Assembly (NCBI RefSeq): GCF_021389935.1
Contig: NZ_CP089979.1
Coordinates: 2,275,001-2,339,000 of the forward strand
Reading direction: 5' to 3'
DNA length: 64,000 bases
Source: Fulvivirga ligni
GTDB lineage: Bacteria; Bacteroidota; Bacteroidia; Cytophagales; Cyclobacteriaceae
How positions within the stretch are numbered: the stretch's first letter is position 1; every line of letters starts with the position of its first letter. This document shows positions 18,232-26,269 of this stretch, piece after piece. A program made the position numbers and the translations under genes. The notes under the pieces were generated by a model, which did not search any database, was not told where the DNA came from, and saw nothing but the letters and a program-made list of their open reading frames with translations.

Positions 18232-18314
18232 AAAAAAGGCTGTTTCAAAAGTAAGTTCTCAGTCAGATGAGGCATTAATTCATCTGAATTCTACTTTTGA
18301 AACAGCCTTTTTTT
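18231..18314. terminator. Strong bidirectional intrinsic terminator
   Basis: A 23-nt perfect inverted repeat (18231-18253 with 18292-18314) begins with seven A and ends with T residues, so both strands give a stem followed by a U-run. A second 8-bp stem (18263-18270 with 18280-18287) sits inside the loop. It separates the convergent epimerase and DAHP synthase genes. Confidence 0.95.
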
Positions 18315-18320
18315 TAGTTT

Positions 18321-19364
18321 TTAGACTAAAGCTTTCTTCTTAGTCACTTCCCAGATCATATTGATGTTCTTGATCAGTGTAGTCAGCTCTTCAGGTTTTA
18401 ATGACTGTTTAGGATCATCACCAATACCATGTTTAGGGTCTACGTGAGTTTCAATAATCAGTCCGTCAGCACCGTAAGCCATAGCGGCCATAGAAGCAGC
18501 GGATACATATTTTGCTCTGCCTACAGAGTGAGAAGGGTCTACAATTACCGGAGCCCATGTTTTTTCCTTAATAAGCGGAGTAATGCTCTCATCAGGATTG
18601 TTTCTGTAGCCATCTACTTGAGGAATAGTACCTCTTGGGCATAACATTACGTTAGGGTTTCCTCCGGCAGCAATATATTCAGCCGCAGCTATCAGTTCGT
18701 TAATCGGACCCATAGCGCGTGATCTTTTCAATAATACTGTAGTTTGAGTTCCAGCTGTTTTTTCACCTATTTTCTTAAGAAGAGAATAGTTTAATGCATT
18801 TCTGGTACCAATCTGAAGGATATCCACTTGAGCTTCAAGAGCTACTTCAAGCTGGTGCTCATCCATTACTTCTGTATCTACAGGTAAGCCAGTTTGCTCT
18901 CTGGCTTCAATAAGTGTTTTTATAGATCTATCATCACCTTGGAAAGAGTAAGGCATAGTTCGAGGCTTCCAAACACCACCACGGATGGCTTTGGCTCCTG
19001 CCTCTTTTACAGCATGAGCTGTCTCAAGGAAGTAATTAGGATTGTTAGGGTCAATAGTACACTGACCAGCTATAATAAATGGTTCTGCACCCACTATACT
19101 GCTTCCCACACGTATTTGATGATTAGCAAGCTCAGAGTGTATGTCCATTAGTTTGTATGGAGAATCTATGGCATCAAATCGATCAATATAATCCAACCCA
19201 AGTATTCTGTTTATCATAACTTGTTCTCTCTCTTCACCTAATAAGGCATAAATAGTTCTGTGGTGGCCTTCTATAGGCTGGAGCTTGCAACTATACTCGT
19301 TGACAATCTCCTTAATTTCTTCTAACTGTTGGTCTGTTAATTTTGGTTCCTTAGGTATGATCAT
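18321..19364 (-). CDS. DAHP synthase-like enzyme (type I-beta with N-terminal regulatory domain)
   Basis: A 347-residue protein with the architecture of Thermotoga maritima 3-deoxy-7-phosphoheptulonate synthase: a ferredoxin-like N-terminal domain (1-75) and a TIM barrel. It would condense PEP and erythrose-4-phosphate as the first shikimate step. Candidate metal ligands are retained: Cys102, His279 (VDPSHS), Glu305 (IIETH) and Asp317. The usual IAGPCS is IAGQCT here, LLKRG is LLKRS, and CERG with a nearby TRNTLD segment is CPRGTIPQVDGYRN, so active-site loops are divergent. It may be a bona fide but divergent synthase or an enzyme with an altered substrate. It is divergent from pdeM across a 151-bp gap. 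Confidence 0.85.
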   Translation of the reverse strand: MIIPKEPKLTDQQLEEIKEIVNEYSCKLQPIEGHHRTIYALLGEEREQVMINRILGLDYIDRFDAIDSPYKLMDIHSELANHQIRVGSSIVGAEPFIIAGQCTIDPNNPNYFLETAHAVKEAGAKAIRGGVWKPRTMPYSFQGDDRSIKTLIEAREQTGLPVDTEVMDEHQLEVALEAQVDILQIGTRNALNYSLLKKIGEKTAGTQTTVLLKRSRAMGPINELIAAAEYIAAGGNPNVMLCPRGTIPQVDGYRNNPDESITPLIKEKTWAPVIVDPSHSVGRAKYVSAASMAAMAYGADGLIIETHVDPKHGIGDDPKQSLKPEELTTLIKNINMIWEVTKKKALV

Positions 19365-19450
19365 ATCGCCTAGATTTCAATTCAAATTCAAAATTACCGC
19401 TAATTAAGTAATTTCAAATACAATTATCATAGTTTCGATTAAAACTTGAC

Positions 19451-19458
19451 TATTTTTG
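19451..19458 (+). promoter_or_regulatory. Candidate Bacteroidetes -7 element upstream of pdeM
   Basis: TATTTTTG fits the Bacteroidetes primary-sigma -7 consensus TAnnTTTG and lies 57 bp upstream of the ATG at 19516. A good -33 TTTG is not evident at the right spacing, so support is weak. Confidence 0.3.
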
Positions 19459-19515
19459 TGATTTTAATAAAAAAAGCGGTGGAAAATTACGAAGCTGGAA
19501 AATTAGGAGTGGAAT

Positions 19516-20157
19516 ATGGTAGCTGAGATTAAAGGGGAGCAGTTTCTTCTACTCTCCGAAAAAGCTCTTTTTTGGGAGAAACATAGAATCTTATTAATCG
19601 CGGACTTACACTTGGGTAAGGCCAACCATTTTCGCCGGTCTGGTATTGCCGTTTCGCAGCAGGTGAATGACCATAATATAGAAAAGCTGATTCAGGTTTT
19701 AAATCAGTGCCAGCCAGCGCGAGTGATTTTTATGGGTGATCTGTTTCATAGTCACTATAATCAAGAATGGGAGGTGTTTGGGCAGGTGTTAAAATATTTT
19801 CCAGCCATATCGTTTGAACTCATTATTGGCAATCATGATATCATGAGTGAATACCAATATCTAAAACATCAGCTTAAGCTTCATCAGGAGCCACTTATCA
19901 TTGCTCCATTTTCTTTGTCTCACGAAACTATGGAAACGGAAAGCGAAGACCTTTATAATATAGCAGGCCATTTGCATCCGGGAGTAAGGCTCACGGGTAA
20001 GGGCAGGCAGTCAGTAAAGCTGCCATGTTTTTACTTTGGAAAGGAATTTGGATTATTACCGGCCTTTGGTGAGTTTACAGGCTTGGCTATCGTAAAACCT
20101 AAAAAGGATGATCAGGTGTATGTGGTGCTGGATAAGCAGATTCTGAAAGCCCAATAA
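19516..20157 (+). CDS. pdeM: Ligase-associated DNA damage response endonuclease PdeM (calcineurin-like phosphoesterase)
   Basis: A 213-residue binuclear metallophosphoesterase. Motifs in order: ADLHLGK, MGDLFHS, IGNHD and AGHLHPG, the last supplying metal-binding histidines. The N-terminal LSEKALFWEKHRILLIADLHLGK pattern is typical of the PdeM group, which normally sits in one cluster with the ATP-dependent ligase, exonuclease and Lhr-type helicase. Here it stands alone about 11 kb downstream of those genes, separated by the SusCD operon and DAHP synthase. Manganese-dependent nuclease or phosphodiesterase activity is known for the family. It is followed by a short hairpin. Confidence 0.88.
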   Translation: MVAEIKGEQFLLLSEKALFWEKHRILLIADLHLGKANHFRRSGIAVSQQVNDHNIEKLIQVLNQCQPARVIFMGDLFHSHYNQEWEVFGQVLKYFPAISFELIIGNHDIMSEYQYLKHQLKLHQEPLIIAPFSLSHETMETESEDLYNIAGHLHPGVRLTGKGRQSVKLPCFYFGKEFGLLPAFGEFTGLAIVKPKKDDQVYVVLDKQILKAQ

Positions 20158-20185
20158 AAAAGCCCCTCGAAAGGGGCTTCTTCAT
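20158..20185 (+). terminator. Terminator-like hairpin after pdeM
   Basis: AAGCCCCT and AGGGGCTT (ending at 20179) form an 8-bp stem around a CGAA loop, starting just after the pdeM stop. The following tract is only moderately T-rich. Confidence 0.7.
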
Positions 20186-20519
20186 TATTATATAGTACAG
20201 ATTTTTTTAGTTTTCCCCTGCATTAGCCAAAAGGCTGGTTTTCAAATTAAAAACATACCTCTCTGATCTTCAATAATGCATTCACCTCAGGAATGCCAAA
20301 TATTTTCAGCACTAGGAGAATCACCTTCAAAGTGATAAGATATTAAATCTAAATAAGTAAAAACAACTATTTAAGACACTCATTTGAGGTATAATCATGC
20401 TTTTTTAAATGCCAATAAATGAGCCTAATTTAGTTGTCGAATGGTACCGAATGAAAAATGTTTATTTTTTTTCATTGGTCTTGTAACATTCATGAAACAC
20501 TGTCGTCTTGCCTGTGAAT
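20186..20519. other. Intergenic region upstream of the sigma factor
   Basis: A 334-bp AT-rich region without a credible gene. It contains the candidate ECF promoter described separately at its right end. Confidence 0.5.
20481..20507 (+). promoter_or_regulatory. Candidate autoregulatory ECF promoter
   Basis: TTGTAAC (20481-20487) and CGTC (20504-20507) are separated by 16 bp, the form expected of ECF-type -35 and -10 elements. Transcription would then start near 20514, just before the ATG at 20520, implying a nearly leaderless message. This is inference from spacing and motif likeness. Confidence 0.45.
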
Positions 20520-21038
20520 ATGAGTTTGGAAGCATTTAAAATCAGGGTATTACCCGTAAAGAATAAGCTTTATCGTTTTGCGCTCAGTTTCCTGAAAAAT
20601 GAAGAAGAAGCTCAGGATGTAGTGCAGGAGGTGCTTATTAAGGTATGGGATAAGCGGGAAGAAATGAACCAGCTGGAAAATATGGAGGCCTGGTGCATGA
20701 GGATTACCAGAAACCTGTCTTTAGATAAGCTCAAATCAAAACATAAAAAATATACTGACCCTATAAGTGAGGGTTTTGATATCAGTGGTGGTGATGTAGG
20801 TACACCTTACAGAACTACCGAAATGAGTGACACAATGAATAGTATAGGCCTTTTCATAAAAGCATTGCCAGAAAAGCAGAGGCAGGTGATTCAACTCAGA
20901 GATGTTGAAGGTTACAGCTATCAGGAGATTTCCGACATTATGGAAATAGATATGAATCAGGTGAAGGTAAATCTGTTTAGAGCAAGAAAGGCTATTAAGG
21001 AAAATCTATTAAATATCAATGCATATGGACTTGGATAG
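20520..21038 (+). CDS. ECF-family RNA polymerase sigma factor
   Basis: A 172-residue sigma-70 family protein with region 2 (NEEEAQDVVQEVLIKVW, then ITRNLSLDKLKSK) and region 4 (ALPEKQRQVIQLRDVEGYSYQEISDIM followed by VKVNLFRARKAIKENL). Alternative in-frame starts TTG 20508 and GTG 20514 exist. ATG 20520 (MSLEAFKIRVLPVKNKLYRFAL) is preferred because related Bacteroidetes sigma factors begin there and the proposed promoter would place the start site near 20514. Its 3' end overlaps the next gene by 14-20 bp, a usual sign of a sigma/anti-sigma pair. Confidence 0.93.
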   Translation: MSLEAFKIRVLPVKNKLYRFALSFLKNEEEAQDVVQEVLIKVWDKREEMNQLENMEAWCMRITRNLSLDKLKSKHKKYTDPISEGFDISGGDVGTPYRTTEMSDTMNSIGLFIKALPEKQRQVIQLRDVEGYSYQEISDIMEIDMNQVKVNLFRARKAIKENLLNINAYGLG

Positions 21039-21540
21039 AATAGAGCAACTGTTAGAGAAATATTGGGAATGCGAAACTTCTGGGGAGGAAGAGCAGGAGC
21101 TAAAAGAGTTCTTCAATAATAATGAGGTTCCAGAGCATTTAAAGTCTGTTGCGCCATTGTTTACCTATTTTTCAAAGGAAGAGGCTGTTGGAGATTTAGG
21201 TGATGATTTTGATAATAATATTATAGAAAGGCTTCAAACAGAGAAGGCTCCTAAAAAAGGAAAAGTTGTAAGCCTGATATTTAATGCGATGAAAGTAGCT
21301 GCTGTGGGTGTTATTTTAATCACGGCCGGCTATTTTATGAAGCAGGAATATATAGATAAAAAGGATTCTATAGACCCTTATATGACGGGCACTTTTGAAG
21401 ATCCTGAAAAGGCTTTTGAAGAGACGAAAAAAGCACTAATGCTATTATCTAAAAATATGAATGTAGGTAAAAAGCAGGTGCAAAAAGTAGGCGTATTTCA
21501 TGAGGCGCAAGAAAAAATTAAAGAAACAGAGACATTATAA
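21019..21540 (+). CDS. Putative membrane anti-sigma factor
   Basis: A 173-residue protein: a cytoplasmic N-terminal region (about 1-88) with IEQLLEKYWECETSGEEEQELKEF-like sequence typical of Bacteroidetes anti-sigma proteins, one membrane segment near 93-108 (VAAVGVILITAGYFM) and a short C-terminal domain. Lack of a recognised zinc-binding motif leaves the class uncertain. Starts at 21019 and 21025 both overlap the sigma gene. Position and topology indicate it holds the sigma factor at the membrane until a signal arrives. Confidence 0.75.
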   Translation: MHMDLDRIEQLLEKYWECETSGEEEQELKEFFNNNEVPEHLKSVAPLFTYFSKEEAVGDLGDDFDNNIIERLQTEKAPKKGKVVSLIFNAMKVAAVGVILITAGYFMKQEYIDKKDSIDPYMTGTFEDPEKAFEETKKALMLLSKNMNVGKKQVQKVGVFHEAQEKIKETETL

Positions 21541-21545
21541 ATAAA

Positions 21546-22079
21546 ATGGTGATGAAGAGATCAGTTATAATATTGGTATTAGGAATGTTAATGGCTACTG
21601 GCGTTCAGGCGCAGGATGCTATCAGCAAGTTTTTTAGCAAGTACGAAGCAGACGATAGTTTTACACATGTATCGATTAATAAGCGGATGATTGAGTTATT
21701 CACTAATCTGGAAATCGAAACCAAAGAGGATGAGGAGATTATGAATGCCATTTCTAAACTTCAAGGTCTTAAGATTTTGGCAAAAGAAGATACCCCAAAT
21801 GCTAAAAAGCTTTATGATGAGGCATTTAAGCTGATTTCTTCTGGAGGATATGATGAGCTTATGTCAGTAAGAGATGGAGATACAAACATGAAATTTATGA
21901 TTAAAGAAAGCGGCAGTAAAATTAGTGAGCTTCTTATGGTTATTGGAGGTGAAAAGGAATTCTTCATACTGAGCCTATATGGAACTATTGATTTGAAACA
22001 AATTGCTAAAATGTCTAAGGCAATGGAAATAGACGGTCTTAAGGGACTTGAGAAACTTGGAGATCAAAAATCTAATTAG
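21546..22079 (+). CDS. DUF4252 protein, first of three paralogues
   Basis: A 177-residue exported protein with signal peptide about 1-22 (ends GVQAQ). The pattern SKFFSKYEADDSFTHVSINKRM, YDELMSVRDGDTNMKFMIKE and ELLMVIGGEKEFFILSLYGTIDLKQIAKM is that of DUF4252. It lies 5 bp after the putative anti-sigma gene; starts at 21546 and 21552 are both possible. Function is unknown; association with an ECF sigma unit suggests an envelope-stress or sensing role (inference). Confidence 0.85.
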   Translation: MVMKRSVIILVLGMLMATGVQAQDAISKFFSKYEADDSFTHVSINKRMIELFTNLEIETKEDEEIMNAISKLQGLKILAKEDTPNAKKLYDEAFKLISSGGYDELMSVRDGDTNMKFMIKESGSKISELLMVIGGEKEFFILSLYGTIDLKQIAKMSKAMEIDGLKGLEKLGDQKSN

Positions 22080-22137
22080 CCCTACTTCCAGGTCAAAATA
22101 AAAACAACAACACATTAACAACTCAAAATAAATAATT

Positions 22138-22644
22138 ATGAAACAATTAGCAGTAACAGCGGTAGCTTTGATTTTTAGTGTAAGTTTTACGATTGCTCAA
22201 AGCAAAACGGTACAAAAATTCCATGATAAGTATAAGGATAATGAAGATGCAAAAGTAGTGTCTTTAAATCATGGATTATTTGAATTATTGGCCTCGGTAG
22301 CCTCTTTTGATGAAGATGATGAAGATGCAAAAGTGATTGCTAGAATAGCTGACAATATCACATCTATGGATCTTTTAGCTATTCCTTTGTACAAATCCGG
22401 ATTCAACAATAATGACATTGTGGATATGAGATCTGCATTGAAGAAGGAAAATTATGAAGAAATGATGACAGTAAGAGATGGTAGCGATCATGTATATTTT
22501 CTTACGCAAGGCAACCAAAATGAGGTAAAAAACATGTTAGTGCTTATCAGTGGAGATGATGAGTTCATGGTGATGAACATAAATGGAACCCTTAACATGA
22601 AAGATCTTGCTTACCTTGCAAAAAACAGAGAAAAGTGGGATTAA
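22138..22644 (+). CDS. DUF4252 protein, second of three paralogues
   Basis: A 168-residue exported protein (signal peptide about 1-20, ends FTIAQ). It shares with its neighbours the order KFHDKYKDNEDAKVVSLNHGLFELL, YEEMMTVRDG, and MLVLISGDDEFMVMNINGTLNMKDLA. It contains an acidic insert EDDEDAK. The 58-bp gap to the first paralogue has no terminator, so co-transcription is likely. Divergence between the three copies is high, so the duplications are old. Confidence 0.85.
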   Translation: MKQLAVTAVALIFSVSFTIAQSKTVQKFHDKYKDNEDAKVVSLNHGLFELLASVASFDEDDEDAKVIARIADNITSMDLLAIPLYKSGFNNNDIVDMRSALKKENYEEMMTVRDGSDHVYFLTQGNQNEVKNMLVLISGDDEFMVMNINGTLNMKDLAYLAKNREKWD

Positions 22645-22715
22645 AGTAAAATACTTAGTTAATTAAAGAAATGCCTGGCATGTATTATGTCAGGCATAAC
22701 CTATTTATAAATATT

Positions 22716-23186
22716 ATGCAGAAGATTATTTTCTTATTGGCTTTTGTAATGCTTCCAATGCTTTCTGAGGCGCAAAGTGAAACCACTCAACAATTCTCCA
22801 AAGAACATGAGGAAGCCCAGGTTTTCTTCTTTTATAAGAATACACTCAAGATGCTAAATCAAAACGACAGTGAAGAATTTGCTGAGCTGATAAAGGATAT
22901 TGATAAAATGAAATTCATTATAGCAGATAAGGCCAAGAGTAATGTGGGCGATAATGATTACAATGAGTTGGTAAAAGGATATAAAAGTGAGCACTTTGAA
23001 GAGCTCATGACCATGCGCCACCAGGGAATGAAGGTAAATGTATACATACAAGAAGATGATGGTGTAACTACAGGTCTGGTATTTCTGATGACTGATAATG
23101 AAAAACTTTCTATACTTGACGTAAAGGGCTCAGTACCTTTAAATAAGCTAGCCAGTATCATCTCCAAAGTGCAAGAGTTCAAGTAG
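22716..23186 (+). CDS. DUF4252 protein, third of three paralogues
   Basis: A 156-residue exported protein. ATG 22716 is chosen over the open frame from 22671 because it gives a proper signal peptide (KIIFLLAFVMLPMLSEAQS). Family pattern: EEAQVFFFYKNTLKMLN, HFEELMTMRHQGMKVNVYIQE, GLVFLMTDNEKLSILDVKGSVPLNKLASI. It ends the sigma, anti-sigma and DUF4252 cluster; the next gene is 107 bp downstream and functionally unrelated. Confidence 0.82.
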   Translation: MQKIIFLLAFVMLPMLSEAQSETTQQFSKEHEEAQVFFFYKNTLKMLNQNDSEEFAELIKDIDKMKFIIADKAKSNVGDNDYNELVKGYKSEHFEELMTMRHQGMKVNVYIQEDDGVTTGLVFLMTDNEKLSILDVKGSVPLNKLASIISKVQEFK

Positions 23187-23293
23187 CATTTTGGCCTTAT
23201 ACCTTCTCAATATACCGTAGATGAGTTAAAGCTAATAAATTCAAGCGCCATCAGGTATATTTCATAAACATGTAAAATCTTAATCAAAACCTT

Positions 23294-24192
23294 TTGGAAA
23301 CTGTACTTCAAATAAAGAACCTCACCAAAAGATATGGGCGCCTCACAGCAGTAAATAAACTGAATCTGGAGATTCAGAAAGGCTGTGTTTTTGGTATTCT
23401 GGGGCCTAACGGTAGTGGTAAAACTACAACTCTTGGTATTTTACTCGATGTAATTAATAAGACCGATGGGGATTTCTCTTGGTTTGGTCAGCCGGCTACT
23501 AAGGAAATGCGTAAGCGAGTGGGAGCTATTTTAGAGACTCCTATTTTTTACCCTTATCTCTCGGCAGTCAAAAACCTTGAAATTGTAGCGGCTATAAAAG
23601 GAGCTCCTGTAGCGAATATAGAGCCTGTGCTTAAAAAGGTAGAGCTTTATGAAAGACGTTTTGATAAGTTTAGGACCTACTCGTTAGGTATGAAGCAGCG
23701 CTTGTCAATAGCTTCAGCATTACTTTGCGACCCAGAAGTTATGATTCTTGATGAGCCTACCAATGGCCTGGATCCGCAAGGAATAGCAGAAATAAGAAGA
23801 TTAATTAAAGAAATAGCCGCTGATGGCAAAACCATAATCCTGGCGAGCCATCTCCTTGATGAGGTGCAAAAAGTATGTACCCATTTTTGCATACTGAAAA
23901 AGGAAATCTGATTCATGTTGGTGGGGTAGAAGATGTTACCAAAGGGGCTGAATTGGTAGAGGTAAGATCTGAAAGCGCTGATCTCAAACAGGTTATGGCC
24001 AAATTTGAAGGGCTTGCTAAGCTGGTAGAGGAGGAAAACCAGGTGGTAGTAACCTTAAAAGATGGCGCAAGTGCCGGTCAGTTAAATAAATTTTTATTTG
24101 AAAACGGTATTGTGGCTACGCACCTTGTCACACAGCGAAAAAGCTTGGAAAAGCAATTTTTAGAATTATTAGCCGAATCAGATCATGCTTAA
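23294..24192 (+). pseudogene. ABC transporter ATP-binding protein with a -1 frameshift
   Basis: Together the two frames encode about 299 residues, a normal length for a DrrA-like ATPase with a C-terminal domain. The 5' frame (TTG 23294 to TGA 23911) has Walker A GPNGSGKT (37-44), signature YSLGMKQRLSIA and Walker [13 protein letters not shown]-like sequence (MILDEPTNGLDP). The 3' part (frame of 23875-24192) resumes with GNLIHVGGVEDV to the end. The switch is at the five-A run 23897-23901 followed by GGAAA: one more A would restore CILKKGNLI. Possible causes are a real mutation, a sequence error in the homopolymer, or ribosomal -1 slippage. The permease gene overlaps its end by 8 bp. Confidence 0.8.
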
Positions 24193-24985
24193 ATTATTAA
24201 AAATAGATTTAAAGAAATTGGCCAATTACAGAGCTTTTTGGGTGCTGAATATTTTGTATGGCTTTCTTATCCTGAGTATACCGATATCGGTTATTGAATT
24301 TCTGAAATGGTTAAAGGCCTCCGGGGTTGATTTTGATAGGTTCGATCCTATGAAGATTCCCGTACTTCACTTTCCTGATGTATGGCAGAATATCACCTGG
24401 GTATATTCTTTCCTGAAAATTTTCCTTGCCATTGTAGTGGTGATTTCAGTATCTAATGAATTCAGTTATAAAACGGTTCGTCAAAATATTATTGATGGCA
24501 TGAGCAGAGCCGATTTTCTTATTTCTAAACTGTCTACGGTATTACTTTTAAGTGTAGGGTCTACAGTGCTAGTGTTTCTTACTGGCCTTGTTTCTGGCCT
24601 TATCTACACTTCAGATTTGGCAGATGCGTCTATCCTAGAAGGATCAGAATTTGTATTAGCCTATTTTCTGGATCTGTTCACTTATCTGGTATTCGCATTT
24701 TTTCTCACAGTCTTATTTAAAAGGTCAGCGCTCACTGTATTCATGCTTTTGCTCTATAGCCCTTTTGAATATATTGTAGCAGCCTTTTTCCCTAATAACC
24801 TTGAGTTCATAACAGAATATTTTCCGCTACACGCCATCAATAATCTGATAGAGATACCTTTTCCAAGGTATATTTTCCGAGAAATACAGGATTATGTGAG
24901 TTTCTCTGCCGTGGCAGTGGTATTATTTTATCTATGCTTGTTTATATATGTTATTTATTATAAGCTCAAGTCAAGCGATTTGTAA
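24185..24985 (+). CDS. ABC transporter permease (ABC-2 type)
   Basis: A 266-residue integral membrane protein with about six transmembrane segments (near 17-36, 75-93, 113-137, 154-176, 180-200 and 237-260). It pairs with the upstream ATPase as a heteromeric exporter; substrate unknown. The ATG at 24185 overlaps the ATPase stop, so translation is coupled and this gene is intact. The N-terminal LLKIDLKKLANYRAFWVL is typical of Bacteroidetes permeases of this kind. Confidence 0.85.
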   Translation: MLKLLKIDLKKLANYRAFWVLNILYGFLILSIPISVIEFLKWLKASGVDFDRFDPMKIPVLHFPDVWQNITWVYSFLKIFLAIVVVISVSNEFSYKTVRQNIIDGMSRADFLISKLSTVLLLSVGSTVLVFLTGLVSGLIYTSDLADASILEGSEFVLAYFLDLFTYLVFAFFLTVLFKRSALTVFMLLLYSPFEYIVAAFFPNNLEFITEYFPLHAINNLIEIPFPRYIFREIQDYVSFSAVAVVLFYLCLFIYVIYYKLKSSDL

Positions 24986-25039
24986 AATTCAATAAGTAAT
25001 ATCACGACATTTATTTTCTGGTATAATAACCAATGTATA

Positions 25040-25082
25040 TATTAGTGTATTAATTAATGTTGAAAATATTAATATACTAATA
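25040..25082. repeat. AT-rich inverted repeat upstream of the histidine kinase
   Basis: Arms 25040-25054 and 25068-25082 match at 14 of 15 positions around a 13-nt loop. It lies 19 bp before the kinase start. It could be an operator, a weak terminator for the ABC genes, or a by-product of AT richness. Confidence 0.5.
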
Positions 25083-25101
25083 ATTCATTTCAGCCTATAC
25101 T

Positions 25102-26229
25102 ATGAAAGCCCACGAATTAATTAGAGATTATAAGGATTCTATAATTGATAACTGGATGAAGGAGGTTAAAACAGAACTTCCTGGTTCTAAAGAGCATGAT
25201 AATGTGGCTTTAACGAACGATATCCCTACGTTAATTGACAATTTGGCGGATGCTCTTGAAAATAAAAACATAGAGTTTACGCATGAAAGTATTGAGCATG
25301 GCCGCTTAAGAGCTTTGTTCAAGAACTACTCATTACTTCATGTAATTAGAGAATATCGAATTCTTAAGCGAACGATATTTCGGATATTAGATTTGCAGAG
25401 TCAGGTATCGGTAAAGGATCGAAATCTGATTATGGAGTCTATAGATTTGGTGATAGAGCAAGCTGGTGAAATATTCTTTCAGATTAGAAATCAGATTGAA
25501 TCTGATGCCCGAACGGTGGCTGAAGATAACTACCAAAGGCTTCAGGGTGATGATAACTTGAGGAACGAGTTTATAGAAGGCCTTTCTCATGATATGAAAA
25601 ACCCTATTACAAACATTAAGTTGGCAGTGGATATACTGAAAAGCAAGGTGTATGATGAGGAGCTGATCCCGGTGTTGAACCTGCTGGAAAAGAATACCGA
25701 TAAGACGGAAGTGTTAATTAATAGCCTCAAAAATATAAACTTCGTTAGCACTTCTGAGGGGTTTCCTATCCAGATTTCGCCAACTAACCTCACTTCGCAC
25801 TTGTCTGATTTTATTCAGTCGAATACTATTCAATCTAAGTACACCTTATTGTCTGATCTTCCTGAAGTACAGATCAGTGGATTTTGGGATGTAGATGCTA
25901 TACTAAGAGCTATCGGAAACCTATTGCAAAATGCCATTAGGTATGGAAACACTCAAATGCCAATTACCATTGGAGCCAATGAGGTGAATAATACAGTACT
26001 GATTTTTGTTCATAATCATGGGGAAGCTATACCATTTGAAGAACAGGCAAAAATCTTTTCTCGCCTCTATCAGGTAAATAATTCCACAGGAGTAGGGCAG
26101 GGATTAGGTCTTTTCACGGTAAAAAATATAGTTGAAGCCCATGGCGGAAAAGTAGAATTAACTTCCTATGAGGGGCATGGGACCACTTTTAGAATGGTAT
26201 TGCCAAAGGATTCCAGACATATCGGATAG
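25102..26229 (+). CDS. Soluble sensor histidine kinase with RsbRD-like N-terminal domain
   Basis: A 375-residue cytoplasmic kinase. The all-helical N-terminal region (about 1-140; IIDNWMKEV, LFKNYSLLHVIREYRILKR) resembles the RsbRD/globin-like sensory domain of stressosome proteins. The dimerisation domain has the H-box EGLSHDMKNPITN with His163. The HATPase domain has N-box LLQNAIRYG, G1-like GQGLGLF and GHGTTFRM. No transmembrane segment is seen, so the signal is intracellular. No response regulator is adjacent. Confidence 0.88.
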   Translation: MKAHELIRDYKDSIIDNWMKEVKTELPGSKEHDNVALTNDIPTLIDNLADALENKNIEFTHESIEHGRLRALFKNYSLLHVIREYRILKRTIFRILDLQSQVSVKDRNLIMESIDLVIEQAGEIFFQIRNQIESDARTVAEDNYQRLQGDDNLRNEFIEGLSHDMKNPITNIKLAVDILKSKVYDEELIPVLNLLEKNTDKTEVLINSLKNINFVSTSEGFPIQISPTNLTSHLSDFIQSNTIQSKYTLLSDLPEVQISGFWDVDAILRAIGNLLQNAIRYGNTQMPITIGANEVNNTVLIFVHNHGEAIPFEEQAKIFSRLYQVNNSTGVGQGLGLFTVKNIVEAHGGKVELTSYEGHGTTFRMVLPKDSRHIG

Positions 26230-26269
26230 AGGTAATGGCTTCCAGCATCATATTTGCCTTTCATAGCAT

